Below, piece after piece: positions 1 to 8,500 of a stretch of 57,224 nt of DNA (position 1 is the stretch's first letter; each line of letters begins with the position of its first letter). The stretch is from Pelethousia sp034933245. GTDB taxonomy: Bacteria; Bacillota; Clostridia; Christensenellales; CAG-138. The position numbers and the translations under genes were made by a program. The notes beneath the pieces were generated by a model. That model was not told the DNA's origin. It did not search any database and saw only the letters and a program-made list of their open reading frames with translations. Location: contig JAYFNX010000033.1 in NCBI GenBank assembly GCA_034933245.1, forward strand, positions 1 to 57,224, written 5' to 3'.

Positions 1-64
1 AAGGGAGCAGACTGTAAATCTGCCGTCACAGACTTCGGTGGTTCGAATCCACCCCCATCCACCA
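1..64 (+). tRNA. tRNA-Tyr (GTA), 5' end cut by window edge
   Basis: The window opens inside a tRNA. The anticodon loop reads CTGTAAAT, giving anticodon GTA (tyrosine). A variable arm, the T-loop GTTCGAATC and a genomically encoded CCA at 62-64 follow. The first ~20 bases lie outside the window. It is followed after 8 bases by tRNA-Leu, so the two are probably parts of one tRNA cluster transcript. Confidence 0.93.
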
Positions 65-72
65 CTTTTTCT

Positions 73-159
73 GCGGGACTGGCGGAATTGGCAGACGCGC
101 ACGGTTCAGGTCCGTGTGTTGGTGACAACATGCAGGTTCAAGTCCTGTTTCCCGCACCA
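73..159 (+). tRNA. tRNA-Leu (CAG)
   Basis: A complete 87-base class II tRNA. The acceptor arm GCGGGA (73-78) pairs with TCCCGC (150-155), with a mismatch at the seventh pair. The anticodon loop TTCAGGT gives CAG, reading CUG leucine codons. A long variable arm and the T-loop GTTCAAGTC follow. The discriminator A and CCA are encoded at 156-159. Confidence 0.95.
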
Positions 160-190
160 CCCCAAATGAACCTCGAATGTTCATAAGGAC

Positions 191-228
191 AAAAACAGAC
201 TGACATATCGTCAGCCTGTTTTTGTTTT
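191..228 (+). terminator. Rho-independent terminator of the tRNA cluster
   Basis: AAAAACAG-A-CTGAC pairs with GTCAG-C-CTGTTTTT around the loop ATATC, followed by GTTTTG. It lies 31 bases after tRNA-Leu and closes the tRNA transcript. Confidence 0.8.
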
Positions 229-296
229 GGCGTGGTTTCCTTTCAGTTATAATAAAGGTACCCGATATTTTGAGTGCGCCGACACGGAGGATTTAA

Positions 297-1004
297 ATGA
301 AGAAAACCAAATCCATTATTTTTTCGGTTTTATGGGCAGCAATTATAATCGTCTTCCCTGTTGCTTCAGGTTTTATTATTGTCGTAAGCAAGTCGGATGC
401 TATTACTTCAAGGCTTATCCAAGCAGCGTTTATGTATATTTCTACGGCTATTCCTTTTATATACTGCAAAGTCAAGAATATTGCTCCGAAAGAAATATTG
501 CTGGCAGGAATAGATAAAAGCGGCGTAAAAACATGCCTGTTTTATATTCCGTTGATAATGATCCTGCTCCCCATGATAGTAACTGGCGTCGACTTATCCA
601 ATATTGGCTATACCTTGGCAACTTTTTTGTTTACTCTTAGTGTGGGCATAGCGGAAGAATTATATTTCCGCGGTATTATTTTGAGATTTCTCAGCAACCA
701 TTTTGCCGATCTTCCTGTTATTTTCATTTCCGCTCTTATTTTTGAAATCGGTCATGCTTCAGGCGCGTTTGTGGAAAGCAGCCCCGTTATGGTACTACTT
801 TCAATATTTAATGCTTTTTTGTTCGGCTGGATTGCTGCAGAAACCGCGCTGATTACTAAAAATATCATTCCGTTAATGATTTTTCACTGCTTTTTTGACT
901 TTTTCACCTATCAAATGCTTTCGACAGGTAAAGTAATGATTTCTATCTACGGCGTACGTGGAACATTGATGACAATCGTGGCTGTTTATCTGCTGATAAA
1001 ATAA
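297..1004 (+). CDS. CPBP-family intramembrane metalloprotease
   Basis: A 235-residue polytopic membrane protein with about seven hydrophobic segments. It has the CPBP (Abi/CAAX protease and bacteriocin-processing) motifs: EELYFRG near residues 119-125, an FxxxH-type motif (FEIGHAS) near 149-155 and HCFFDF near 198-203. These supply the Glu and His residues of the predicted intramembrane active site. CPBP members process small peptides or give immunity to self-made bacteriocins; the substrate here is unknown. The ATG at 297 follows GGAGG by 7 bases. It is a single gene between the tRNA terminator and a gene-free stretch. The second CPBP gene at 5.4 kb is a broken copy of the same family. Confidence 0.85.
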   Translation: MKKTKSIIFSVLWAAIIIVFPVASGFIIVVSKSDAITSRLIQAAFMYISTAIPFIYCKVKNIAPKEILLAGIDKSGVKTCLFYIPLIMILLPMIVTGVDLSNIGYTLATFLFTLSVGIAEELYFRGIILRFLSNHFADLPVIFISALIFEIGHASGAFVESSPVMVLLSIFNAFLFGWIAAETALITKNIIPLMIFHCFFDFFTYQMLSTGKVMISIYGVRGTLMTIVAVYLLIK

Positions 1005-1336
1005 AAGCAGTCTAAAAAGTCATACTACAGTTTCAATTTTAAGCATAATACGAAGTTGATCCATTCAAAAGTATCGACAAGACGATCGTATATTATAGTG
1101 CAAATATTCGTTTGCTCAATGCCAAAAACCTTTATTTTATACGGGTTTCCAAGTTTGTCGTTATGAGCATTCGCACCATGATGAAAGGGAGCAATCTTTC
1201 AATTACTCCCGTTTTCATTTGTATCATCGCTTATCCCCTATTTTTGCCCGTTCAATCAAAGCATCCCAGGCCTCGGTCCCGTAATTCTCCATCCCCCGGT
1301 TCACAACGGCAATTCGGTCTTCTATGCCATAAAATT
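1005..1336. other. Gene-free stretch
   Basis: About 330 bases between the CPBP gene and the convergent flavodoxin gene. The only open frames are short, have no ribosome-binding site and resemble no family I recognise. No clear hairpin terminator is visible. Confidence 0.5.
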
Positions 1337-2101
1337 TTATGGCATATCTGCACGAGCAAAGGCTTTCCACGGCATAACGCCATGCATTACCAGCATGCGG
1401 ATATACCAATAAATTGCTGCAAACATTGAAAACAGTATTCTTGGGCAAAACCAAACCGTAGTGTATCTGGCAGGATGTTCTTCCCTTCTCCTAATATCCA
1501 TGGCAAGCCCGAAAAGGTGAAAAGCTGCGCCAAGGCTGAAAAGGACTGCCACTCCAAGGGTGATGAGTATGGAGCTAAAACCGGAGCGTTGCCATAAACC
1601 CAGCAAGGATATTGTTCCATTTACCAGCTCACTCACGGAAGCAATCAATATAACCATAATCGAAATTGCCAAGCGAATAAACGGTGTTAGGCGTAAAATA
1701 CCCAACATCTCACCAGCACCAATGCCCAAAGAACCCTTGAACACGACACCTGCGCCTGTACACCATATTCGCATCTGCTCAATGAGATGGTGTGTTTGGC
1801 GGCCTTCATAGAAACCACAATTTGCAATAACATACAACGAAACCGCACGACCGCCTTGCTTGATATGCTCTTCCCAAGCCTGTAAAAACCGCAACACATG
1901 GGAGGGTATTCCGTCCACATACAAAGGCATCGCCAGTACTACGCAATCTACATTGTCTATGGATTTAAGAATCTCATCATATTTCCCGGCTCGTGGCAAC
2001 TTACACTTGCCCCCACCTGTAAATAATCTGGAAAATCCCATGAAGTATGCTGAGTTGCTCCAACGCTTTTTAGGACTTGCATCGATATATAACGTTTTCA
2101 T
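1337..2101 (-). CDS. Flavodoxin-like NAD(P)H-dependent oxidoreductase with C-terminal membrane segments
   Basis: 254 residues. The N-terminal ~125 residues have a flavodoxin-like fold: the phosphate-loop start LYIDASPKKRWSNS, then VVLAMPLYVDGIPSHVLRFL and the mid-domain loop ANCGFYEGRQ. Residues ~140-215 are strongly hydrophobic (two or three membrane helices), which is unusual for a soluble FMN reductase. The cofactor is probably FMN; the substrate is unknown. Its ATG overlaps the stop of the upstream gene by 4 bases (ATGA), so translation is coupled within the PadR-led operon. The C-terminus is rich in aromatic residues and may not be native. Confidence 0.72.
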   Translation of the reverse strand: MKTLYIDASPKKRWSNSAYFMGFSRLFTGGGKCKLPRAGKYDEILKSIDNVDCVVLAMPLYVDGIPSHVLRFLQAWEEHIKQGGRAVSLYVIANCGFYEGRQTHHLIEQMRIWCTGAGVVFKGSLGIGAGEMLGILRLTPFIRLAISIMVILIASVSELVNGTISLLGLWQRSGFSSILITLGVAVLFSLGAAFHLFGLAMDIRRREEHPARYTTVWFCPRILFSMFAAIYWYIRMLVMHGVMPWKAFARADMP

Positions 2102-2613
2102 AATAATAACTCCTCAGGCTCTTTAACAAAATGAACAGCAGGCTCCTGACCATTAAAGTTTATACTAACAGCTCGAATATAAGCTATGATGGACTTTTTT
2201 TCCTCCTCCTCAAACGCTTCTTTCCCGTAGGCAACAAGGGTTATCCTGAAGCTTTTTTTATATCGCAGAGCGTGATGCTGTTCTTTTCGAAGTTTGCCGT
2301 TTTCATCAGGCAATTTCAGCGTGCGCATAAAAGGTAAAAGATAGCCAATAGAGCGGTCAAGCAAATTCTTTGTATCAGGCGCTAATCCCCCAATATAGGT
2401 TTTGGAAATAATAAGCAGTTCCTCACATTCTGCAAGATAATTGGCCATATCCCCAATTCGATCTCGAAGAACGCAGGAAGACGGGGTTTTAAGCCAACAT
2501 CCGAAGCAACCTACACAAGGCGCTTTGGGCCCTGTAGCAGAAACAATCCGATCACCGTCATTTACCATATTCTCCGGGACCCCATGGGGCAGATCATGCA
2601 AAACAAGTTTCAT
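2098..2613 (-). CDS. Flavodoxin-family NAD(P)H-dependent oxidoreductase
   Basis: 171 residues, lacking the usual first strand and glycine loop. It has the Cys-containing CVGCFGCWLKTPSSCVLRD segment (residues ~38-56), typical of the iron-sulfur-flavoprotein/NADPH-FMN reductase group, then a flavin-binding stretch ISKTYIGGLAPDTKNLLDR. It is the middle gene of a minus-strand operon: 5 bases after padR and a 4-base overlap with the next flavodoxin gene. The likely role is FMN-dependent reduction of a small molecule, under PadR control. Confidence 0.75.
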   Translation of the reverse strand: MKLVLHDLPHGVPENMVNDGDRIVSATGPKAPCVGCFGCWLKTPSSCVLRDRIGDMANYLAECEELLIISKTYIGGLAPDTKNLLDRSIGYLLPFMRTLKLPDENGKLRKEQHHALRYKKSFRITLVAYGKEAFEEEEKKSIIAYIRAVSINFNGQEPAVHFVKEPEELLL

Positions 2614-2618
2614 GTCCT

Positions 2619-3188
2619 TCAGCTCCCTTCTATGTCATTCTTAAGTATTTCAATAGCTTTATCAGCCCAATGTATACTTGCTTGAAGATATTCTTCTCCG
2701 TATAACGCGGTTAATTGCCAATATTTCGCATTATCTCGGCCATAGATTTTACCATAATGCTCAATAGACTCATGAGCCGAGCTCATTTCAGCCAAACACC
2801 GGTTGCATTGCTTTCTGTACGCCTCAAGAATATCCAAGGATTGAGACGTAGAATTTTCATTGCCCAAAAAGAGTCGCATTAAAAATGCCGATCTAAGCCG
2901 TATGGCGCTTTCAATATCCGCCTGTGGCTTACTTAACCATCGCGCAAGTTCCGCTTTTCCGGCACCTGTCAACGTGTATATTCGTTTGTTTGGTTTATCG
3001 CTCTGAATAATCTGGCGGCTTATTAACCAGCCGTTTTTCTCCATAGCATTCAATTCGCGATATATCTGACTTGCCTTGGCTTGCCAGAAAAATGATAGCG
3101 AATCTTCAAATGTCTTAGTAAGCTCATATCCTGTCATATCTTTATAATTCAAAATACCCAAAAGGCCGTGTTTTAAAGACAAATTCAT
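2619..3188 (-). CDS. PadR-family transcriptional regulator
   Basis: 189 residues. The N-terminal winged helix (residues 8-85) has the PadR signature: LLGILNYKDMTGYELTKTF, a recognition region ASQIYRELNAMEKNGWL and the wing KRIYTLTGAGKAELARWL. A C-terminal helical dimerisation domain of the Vir type follows. PadR proteins usually repress neighbouring detoxification or transport genes until a ligand binds. The ATG follows GAGAGGAA. It is first in an operon with two flavodoxin-like reductases and has a consensus promoter just upstream. Confidence 0.9.
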   Translation of the reverse strand: MNLSLKHGLLGILNYKDMTGYELTKTFEDSLSFFWQAKASQIYRELNAMEKNGWLISRQIIQSDKPNKRIYTLTGAGKAELARWLSKPQADIESAIRLRSAFLMRLFLGNENSTSQSLDILEAYRKQCNRCLAEMSSAHESIEHYGKIYGRDNAKYWQLTALYGEEYLQASIHWADKAIEILKNDIEGS

Positions 3189-3222
3189 TTCCTCTCTTTT
3201 TTATATGATATTATACTTATTG

Positions 3223-3251
3223 ATTATAAAATATGTAGAATATTATGTCAA
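3223..3251 (-). promoter_or_regulatory. Sigma-A promoter of the padR operon
   Basis: On the minus strand TTGACA (3251-3246), a 17-base spacer and TATAAT (3228-3223): both hexamers match consensus. The -10 is 35 bases before the padR start. The region is very AT rich and would suit autorepression by PadR. Confidence 0.85.
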
Positions 3252-3272
3252 CGATGTGGTTTACATAGAACG

Positions 3273-3461
3273 AATTTTGGCGTCATCATCGAAAAGCATG
3301 AAAATCATGCTATCGTTACAGACTTGAGTTATCCGGAATACGGCATATTGCCTGATCTGCCGCCGGGTTACACCTTCACCGGCAAACTCCTGGAAAAACA
3401 ATACGGCTTGTTCCGTGTGTATATTTGTAGGCTTGAGCAATGTGCAATTAGGAAATACTGA
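3273..3461 (+). pseudogene. Remnant coding sequence, family unknown
   Basis: An open frame with no credible start encodes about 62 residues, including IVTDLSYPEYGILPDLP and FTGKLLEKQYGLFRVYICR, and ends with TGA at 3459-3461. Codon texture and the balanced residue mix look protein-like, but no ATG with a Shine-Dalgarno sequence precedes it. It may be the 3' end of a decayed gene. I do not recognise the family. Confidence 0.3.
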
Positions 3462-3583
3462 ATATTAAAGGAAAACAGACCAAAACAAGGCAGCTTATTT
3501 GTGCATATATTGTGTCTTTTTTTCCTTTATGCTAAAATTTAGTTAGCAAAAGAAAAAGCAGAATGAAAGGGAGCCTATTTTGA

Positions 3584-4132
3584 ATGAAGAAAATTGCATT
3601 TATTACAGTTCTTATACTTTGTATACTTCTATTCACGGCATGCGGCGCTTCTGAACCGGCAGAAACCGATCCCGCACAAATGATAAACGAGACCACATCG
3701 GCAGTATCCTCCGATGCCTCCATAGAGTCTGTGAAGGAGCCGACAATAAGCGGCCTTGGTATAGATCAAGGAAACTACAAGGACGAAGAAGCCGGCGTAA
3801 AGATTAACATACAGAACACAGATTGGTGTGATACTGGTGAAAACGTCATAAATTTCACAGCATACAATATCTACAGCACTACATTTTCGGCAAAAATACT
3901 TTACCCGGAGGGAATCTACGAGATACGCTTTGGAGACGGAATGTGGTATCAATACAACCCGGAGAAAAATGAGATCCTTGACCCCTGGTTCGATGTCGAT
4001 GCGCAGATAAACAGCCTTACAGGAAAGAACGCCATAACTTTCAGCGAGGAGTTCTGCTCGTTCATCGATAGCTACTGTGTGGACGCGTTCGGCTATCGCC
4101 CAGACGAACTCATTATGTTGGCATACGAATAA
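3584..4132 (+). CDS. Putative lipoprotein
   Basis: 182 residues starting with a lipoprotein signal peptide: MKK, a hydrophobic core ITVLILCILLF and lipobox FTAC, so Cys20 would be lipidated after cleavage. A Ser/Thr/Glu-rich linker (~21-55) and an acidic soluble domain with many aromatic residues follow. The protein would be anchored on the outer face of the membrane. I recognise no family. AGGGAG at ~3568 precedes the ATG, and a TATGCTAAAAT stretch at ~3527 may be the -10 region. Confidence 0.7.
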   Translation: MKKIAFITVLILCILLFTACGASEPAETDPAQMINETTSAVSSDASIESVKEPTISGLGIDQGNYKDEEAGVKINIQNTDWCDTGENVINFTAYNIYSTTFSAKILYPEGIYEIRFGDGMWYQYNPEKNEILDPWFDVDAQINSLTGKNAITFSEEFCSFIDSYCVDAFGYRPDELIMLAYE

Positions 4133-4154
4133 TGATGCATTTCAATATTAAAGA

Positions 4155-4182
4155 GATCGTCGATGTATGTCGGCGGTCTTTC
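4155..4182 (+). terminator. Weak terminator between convergent genes
   Basis: GATCGTCGA pairs with TCGGCGGTC (two G-T pairs) around TGTATG, followed by a short TTTC run. It lies after the lipoprotein stop. Confidence 0.4.
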
Positions 4183-4214
4183 GATTACCAAAGCAACGGG
4201 AACCACAGAACGCG

Positions 4215-5240
4215 TCAATGCGTCTGCGAACAATAAACATTATTACGTTTCAATATCCTTATAGCTCGAAGCGTAAGCCACTTGCTTTGCTCGTTTTTTA
4301 TTCCATGCGGGATTAACAGCTTGTCGCTGCTATAAGTATTCTCAATCTTCCATCTGCCCACATCGTCCTGCTTGGATACCATGAGATCCAACGCCTCGTT
4401 CATTCGGCTATCCTGCACGCCAAGTTCACTCAGAATAGCAAGGATTTCCAGAACATCGGTCTGATACATCAAAGGAAACCCGAACTTGAGCCAGCCCGGC
4501 TTTGACGTTTGGTTCAGATTATGGCTGCGTTTATAAATGTGATGAATTAGCATAAATTCTACGGCTTTTTCGATTGTATCCCGAACGGCTTGTATCCTCC
4601 GTTCTTCCGGAATGGCGCTGAGCGCTTTGAGCACTTTGACTACGCCCATATGGCAAGTATGTTTGCCCCAGCATATTTCATATCTGTTGTATGGTGGAAC
4701 TTGCGGGGTATTCTCAACGCCGTCATTGAAACGCATATATTTTATCATCCAGTCAATCGCTTTTTGAACCCTGGGATCATCAAGATAACCAAAGTGGATG
4801 AGGCTCCATACCATATTCCCCGTGAGGCATGGGATAACCTCTGTTATTCTGCCGCCACCTTTTTGGGCGGCGGTATGCATCGCAAACCCGCCGTCATCCG
4901 TTTCTTGCGAATGGCTGATGATATACTCGCACTGTGCTTTTATCTCTGGCACAGCATCGGCTCCATATTCTGCGAGCACGATCAACGACCATACCAGCCC
5001 CCTATATTTGTATGTGTAAAACCGGGGGTATGCTTGAAGATAGGCAGGCTCCTGCTGCTTTTGGAGAATATTAGGGACCATCCCTATTTGCATAATCCTA
5101 TGTTTTGACTGTTGTACATCCCGGTCATCTTCGGGCTTATCCAAGATATCCTTTAATGTAAAATATCGTACCGAAGGGTTTTCTTCCTCCAACAACCATC
5201 CAATGGGATCTGCCTTTAGGATATCTTTCCAATCGTTCAT
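4215..5240 (-). CDS. Prenyltransferase/squalene-oxidase-repeat (alpha/alpha toroid) protein
   Basis: About 341 residues built of helical repeats of the terpenoid-cyclase/prenyltransferase type, with repeated short QW-like pieces: DGGFAMH, TGNMVWSLIHFGYLDDPRVQKAIDWM, DDVGRWKIENTY and SKWLTLRAIRILK. Close relatives are sometimes labelled NifH-like in databases, but no P-loop or nitrogenase motif is present. No DxDD catalytic motif is obvious, so enzymatic function is uncertain. I chose the ATG at 5240 (MNDWKD) because AAGGGG lies 8 bases upstream; the GTG three codons earlier touches that site. Confidence 0.7.
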   Translation of the reverse strand: MNDWKDILKADPIGWLLEEENPSVRYFTLKDILDKPEDDRDVQQSKHRIMQIGMVPNILQKQQEPAYLQAYPRFYTYKYRGLVWSLIVLAEYGADAVPEIKAQCEYIISHSQETDDGGFAMHTAAQKGGGRITEVIPCLTGNMVWSLIHFGYLDDPRVQKAIDWMIKYMRFNDGVENTPQVPPYNRYEICWGKHTCHMGVVKVLKALSAIPEERRIQAVRDTIEKAVEFMLIHHIYKRSHNLNQTSKPGWLKFGFPLMYQTDVLEILAILSELGVQDSRMNEALDLMVSKQDDVGRWKIENTYSSDKLLIPHGIKNEQSKWLTLRAIRILKRNNVYCSQTH

Positions 5241-5409
5241 CTTTATCACCCCTTAACCCGGTTCATAGGAGTTGCACATGCTTCGCGCATCACCTATATC
5301 ATTGTGTTTCTTTTTGCATTTCGATCTGCTATAATGAACAAAAATTTGAGGCTGGCGGGGCTGCCCAAACGGATCGCCCTTTATTCCTTGGATTTTGAAA
5401 GGACAAGCA

Positions 5410-6212
5410 ATGCAAAAGAAAGAAATTTGCCGTTTGATTCAAACGACGTTAACCGCAAAATATCTACCCAATTTTTTATTAGCGCTCTTTTTAGCGCTTG
5501 CCTTCATTCTGGCTGGCAACATAATTGGGCAAGTCGCTTATACTTTGAGCAGAAGCGGTATTTATAAGCTTTCTTTTAGCATTGTATGCTTGGACAGCAT
5601 TGCAAACATGGTCTATTTAACTACGCTGTTCGGGGGTGTATTGCTGCTTGTTTTTTTATGGATTCGTTTGGCAGAAAAGCACAAGTTTATGACCATCGGT
5701 TTCTATAGCGGGTATGCTGTTGGCCAATACTTTGGCGGCTTTATGCTGGGAGCACTATTATTCAGTCTGATTATGTTCATCCTTTTTATTTCCGGGCAAG
5801 CACAACTTGCCCCCACCAGCGGCAGCTACCTTAATAAAGGCAATCTTGTCGGCGCCACTATTGTTCTTTTGGGTTGGTCGGTTCAAAGCGGTAGAGAGGA
5901 AGTTGTCACCAGAGGCTGGTTGATGAATGTTCTCGCTGCACGTTACAACTTGCCCCTTTGTTTGCTGGTATCTTCCGGTATTTTTGCTATTATACACGTA
6001 TTGAATCCCAATGTAAACCTAATCGCTATCTTAAACATAGTCTTGCTTGGTTTTTTCGGCGGAACCTCTATGATGGGTGATGGGATATTTAAACCGGCCC
6101 TGCCCTCCTTACCAGCGGAGAATTTGACCTGGAAGCGAGCTTAGTTGTGACGATCACGCTCCTTTTCGCTATTTTTGTGGTTTTCATGCTAACATTCCGT
6201 CGCAAAACATAA
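5410..6212 (+). pseudogene. CPBP-family membrane protease, broken by internal deletion/frameshift
   Basis: The frame from ATG 5410 (AAAGGA upstream) encodes membrane helices and the first CPBP motif, GREEVVTRGWLMN, then FAIIHVLNPN. After FFGG (~6060) the frame turns into unrelated sequence and stops at 6144. The expected last helix is still readable in another frame: LEASLVVTITLLFAIFVVFML up to TAA at 6212. The segment that normally carries the third motif (a His in a helix such as HxxWN) is missing. A deletion plus frameshift therefore removed part of the active site. Confidence 0.7.
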
Positions 6213-6250
6213 AGGACGCGACAAATTTAGACTATTGGGGGTAGCGCACT

Positions 6251-6898
6251 ATGAAATTTCATAGAATTAACATGGATACTTGGCATAGAAAAACAACGTT
6301 TCAACAATTTTCAGCCGGTACGCCATGTACGTATAGTATAACCGTAAATCTCGATATTACAAAATTGCTGTTGGAAATGAAAAAACGCAATCTGAAAATT
6401 TTTCCGACTTTTTTGTATGGGATTGCTACAGTTGTAAATCGTCATTCTGAATTCCGCATGGACTTTGATGAACATGGGAATGTAGGCTTCTATGACTACG
6501 CTAGCCCTTGTTATACCGTGTTCCATTCGGAAACCGAGACCTTTACGAATGTATGGACTGCCTATGATCCTGAATTTTCCTCCTTCTACCATAACTATGA
6601 GGAAGATATGGAAACGTATCAGGATGATATTCACAATTCCAAGCCGGTAGCAACGGAGAGCTTATTTCATGTATCGTGCATACCGTGGGCAAGCTTTACA
6701 GGCTTTAATTTAAACCTGGAAAAAGGCTATACCTATCTTTCTCCCATCTTGACACTTGGAAAATATTTTGCAGAAAATGGGAGAATGCTACTACCCTTGG
6801 CCGTTCAAGTTCATCATGCAGTTTGTGACGGATTCCATACCGCAAGGTTTGTCAACGAATTGCAGGAATGGGCTGACACATTCTCGTTGCAAACATAG
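6251..6898 (+). CDS. cat: Type A chloramphenicol O-acetyltransferase
   Basis: 215 residues, the usual length for CatA enzymes. It acetylates the 3-hydroxyl of chloramphenicol with acetyl-CoA in the cytoplasm, as a trimer. The catalytic motif VHHAVCDGFH (residues ~188-197) has the active His and the structural Asp-Gly. Other family landmarks are the N-terminal region around INMDTWHRKTTFQQF, the FPTFLYGI segment and SCIPWASFTGFNLN. The gene looks intact. Chromosomal homologues of uncertain activity are common in Clostridia, so resistance needs testing. It follows the broken CPBP gene by 38 bases. Confidence 0.9.
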   Translation: MKFHRINMDTWHRKTTFQQFSAGTPCTYSITVNLDITKLLLEMKKRNLKIFPTFLYGIATVVNRHSEFRMDFDEHGNVGFYDYASPCYTVFHSETETFTNVWTAYDPEFSSFYHNYEEDMETYQDDIHNSKPVATESLFHVSCIPWASFTGFNLNLEKGYTYLSPILTLGKYFAENGRMLLPLAVQVHHAVCDGFHTARFVNELQEWADTFSLQT

Positions 6899-6986
6899 CT
6901 TTTCCGCGCAATCCAATATGAAATGGATAAGTAACCCAGTATCCTCACGCAAAAATACTAGATTTCAAATTATCAGGAGGTTTGAT

Positions 6987-7511
6987 ATGCCGGATGAACC
7001 CAGCAGAATATCGTTGATCTCAACGATATTGGAAGATCAGGATGAAAAAGAGCTTGAAGAGGAAGAGATTATTCATCTTTTGCTAGAGCGTAAATTATCC
7101 AAGAGCACCGCAACCAGCAGAGACGCAAACCTAACTTTGGGTGCTAGAATGGCGGACATAATTGCTAAATTTGTGGGAAGTTGGACGTTTATCCTTATTT
7201 TTATTTTCTGCCTGACCACTTGGATTCTATTAAATGCCTTAGTTCTAACCCAGGCAATCGACCCCTATCCATATATTTTGCTGAATCTGATTCTCTCCTG
7301 CGTTGCCGCCATACAGGCGCCGGTAATCATGATGAGCCAAAACAGGCAGGAAGAAAAGGATCGCCTTCGTTCTCAAAATGATTATAAAACGAACCTGAAG
7401 TCCGAGATCATCTTGGAGGACCTCCATCAAAAAATTGATCAATTGATGTTAAATCAACACGAGATTTTGGAAAGGATAGCAAAAATGGAGCAGAATGAAA
7501 AAGCGGATTAA
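6987..7511 (+). CDS. DUF1003-family membrane protein
   Basis: 174 residues from ATG 6987, with CAGGAGG 7 bases upstream. An acidic N-terminus leads to the DUF1003 core: LGARMADIIAKFVGSWTFILIF, then a second hydrophobic segment YILLNLILSCVAAIQAPVIMMSQNRQ, and a charged C-terminal coiled coil (NDYKTNLKSEI to KMEQ). It has two membrane helices and a cytoplasmic tail. The function of the family is unknown. Confidence 0.85.
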   Translation: MPDEPSRISLISTILEDQDEKELEEEEIIHLLLERKLSKSTATSRDANLTLGARMADIIAKFVGSWTFILIFIFCLTTWILLNALVLTQAIDPYPYILLNLILSCVAAIQAPVIMMSQNRQEEKDRLRSQNDYKTNLKSEIILEDLHQKIDQLMLNQHEILERIAKMEQNEKAD

Positions 7512-7586
7512 TTCCCCTTTCTCCCCTTTTCCAAACATTCTGCGAGCAAAAAGACAAGGATACAGATAATAAGAGGTACCTAAGCG

Positions 7587-8294
7587 ATGCATATTACCGC
7601 TATTTATGGCTCAGAAAAAAAAGGGAGTACCTATCATATCGCCAAGCTCTTTATTGAGAAAATCCAGGGCGAAAGGGATACCTTGACGGAAATTTTTTTG
7701 CCGCGGGATTTGAATCAGTTTTGCGTTGGTTGCTGCAACTGCTTTTCTAAGGGAGAGCAGTTTTGCCCCCATTTCAGGCAGGTGGAACCCATCCGCAAAG
7801 CAATTGAACAGGCTGACCTAGTCATATTTACGACGCCAGTTTATGCCCTTCGCGCTTCAGGCCAAATGAAAGTACTGCTTGACCACCTTTCTTTCCAGTA
7901 TATGACACATCGTCCCAATCAAACGATGTTTGAAAAAACAGCCCTTATTGTATCCACCGGGGCAGGGGGCGGCACTATTTCCGCCATGAAGGATATTGCC
8001 ACAAGCCTACGCTTCTGGGGAATGGCCAAAGTATACAAATATGGAAAAGCGGTGTATGCAGCGGATTGGGATGGCGTAAGCGCCAAAGTTAAAGAAACAA
8101 TTCTATCAAATGTAACCACGATGGCAGGCCGCATTTGCAAGAATGTAGGCCACGTCGCACCTTCTTTTTGGGGAAAGCTCCTCTTTCATATGTTCCGAAT
8201 ATTTCACCGAAAAATGGCGGTATGCCCCTATGATGTAGCCTATTGGCAAAAGAATGGCTGGCTTGGGACACAAAGGCCTTGGAAGCGAACATAA
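7587..8294 (+). CDS. NAD(P)H-dependent FMN reductase / flavodoxin-family oxidoreductase
   Basis: 235 residues. The flavodoxin-like fold starts with ITAIYGSEKKGSTYHIAKLF (phosphate loop), followed by the Cys-rich CVGCCNCFSKGEQFCPHF and TTPVYALRASGQMKVLLDHL, typical of the NADPH-dependent FMN reductase/iron-sulfur flavoprotein group. The C-terminal ~70 residues are basic and extend beyond the core. AAGAGGT precedes the ATG. A strong terminator follows at 8337, so it is probably monocistronic. The electron acceptor is unknown. Confidence 0.82.
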   Translation: MHITAIYGSEKKGSTYHIAKLFIEKIQGERDTLTEIFLPRDLNQFCVGCCNCFSKGEQFCPHFRQVEPIRKAIEQADLVIFTTPVYALRASGQMKVLLDHLSFQYMTHRPNQTMFEKTALIVSTGAGGGTISAMKDIATSLRFWGMAKVYKYGKAVYAADWDGVSAKVKETILSNVTTMAGRICKNVGHVAPSFWGKLLFHMFRIFHRKMAVCPYDVAYWQKNGWLGTQRPWKRT

Positions 8295-8336
8295 GCAACG
8301 TTTCGCTCTCCCCTGCCTGCATATCTCCTCTTCAAA

Positions 8337-8380
8337 CCGCGCATTCCAATGATGCTTATGGGATGCGCGGCATTTTGTTT
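8337..8380 (+). terminator. Rho-independent terminator
   Basis: CCGCGCATTCC (8337-8347) pairs with GGGATGCGCGG (8360-8370), followed by CATTTTGTTT. It separates the FMN reductase from the stress gene block. Confidence 0.85.
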
Positions 8381-8411
8381 GCTAGGGCTCTGTACGAATA
8401 CCGGTAAGTCT

Positions 8412-8453
8412 GGTGATATTATCACGGAAACCAAGCGCCAATCCCATTAAACT
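8412..8453 (+). promoter_or_regulatory. Crp/Fnr-type operator and -10 before the flavoprotein gene
   Basis: A perfect dyad GTGAT-ATT-ATCAC (8413-8425), centre at 8419. Twenty-nine bases after the centre is a -10-like TAAACT (8448-8453), without a -35 match. The same motif at the same spacing stands before the peroxiredoxin and ferritin genes. The predicted transcription start puts the dyad near -41, the class II activator position. Confidence 0.72.
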
Positions 8454-8500
8454 AAAGAAATTAGGTGACATCAAAACTATCATCTTGGGAAGAGGTGCTT

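Noticed and set aside
1112..1429. 105-codon plus-strand open frame
   Set aside because: No ribosome-binding site, odd composition, and it overlaps the end of the well-supported minus-strand flavodoxin gene.
4215..5240. Label as nitrogenase protein NifH
   Set aside because: No P-loop or cluster Cys; the QW-like helical repeats fit the prenyltransferase/squalene-oxidase toroid fold.
6161..6175. GTGACGATCAC as a fourth copy of the Crp/Fnr palindrome
   Set aside because: The half-sites are only three bases apart instead of five, it lies within the CPBP pseudogene, and no -10 follows at the regulon spacing.
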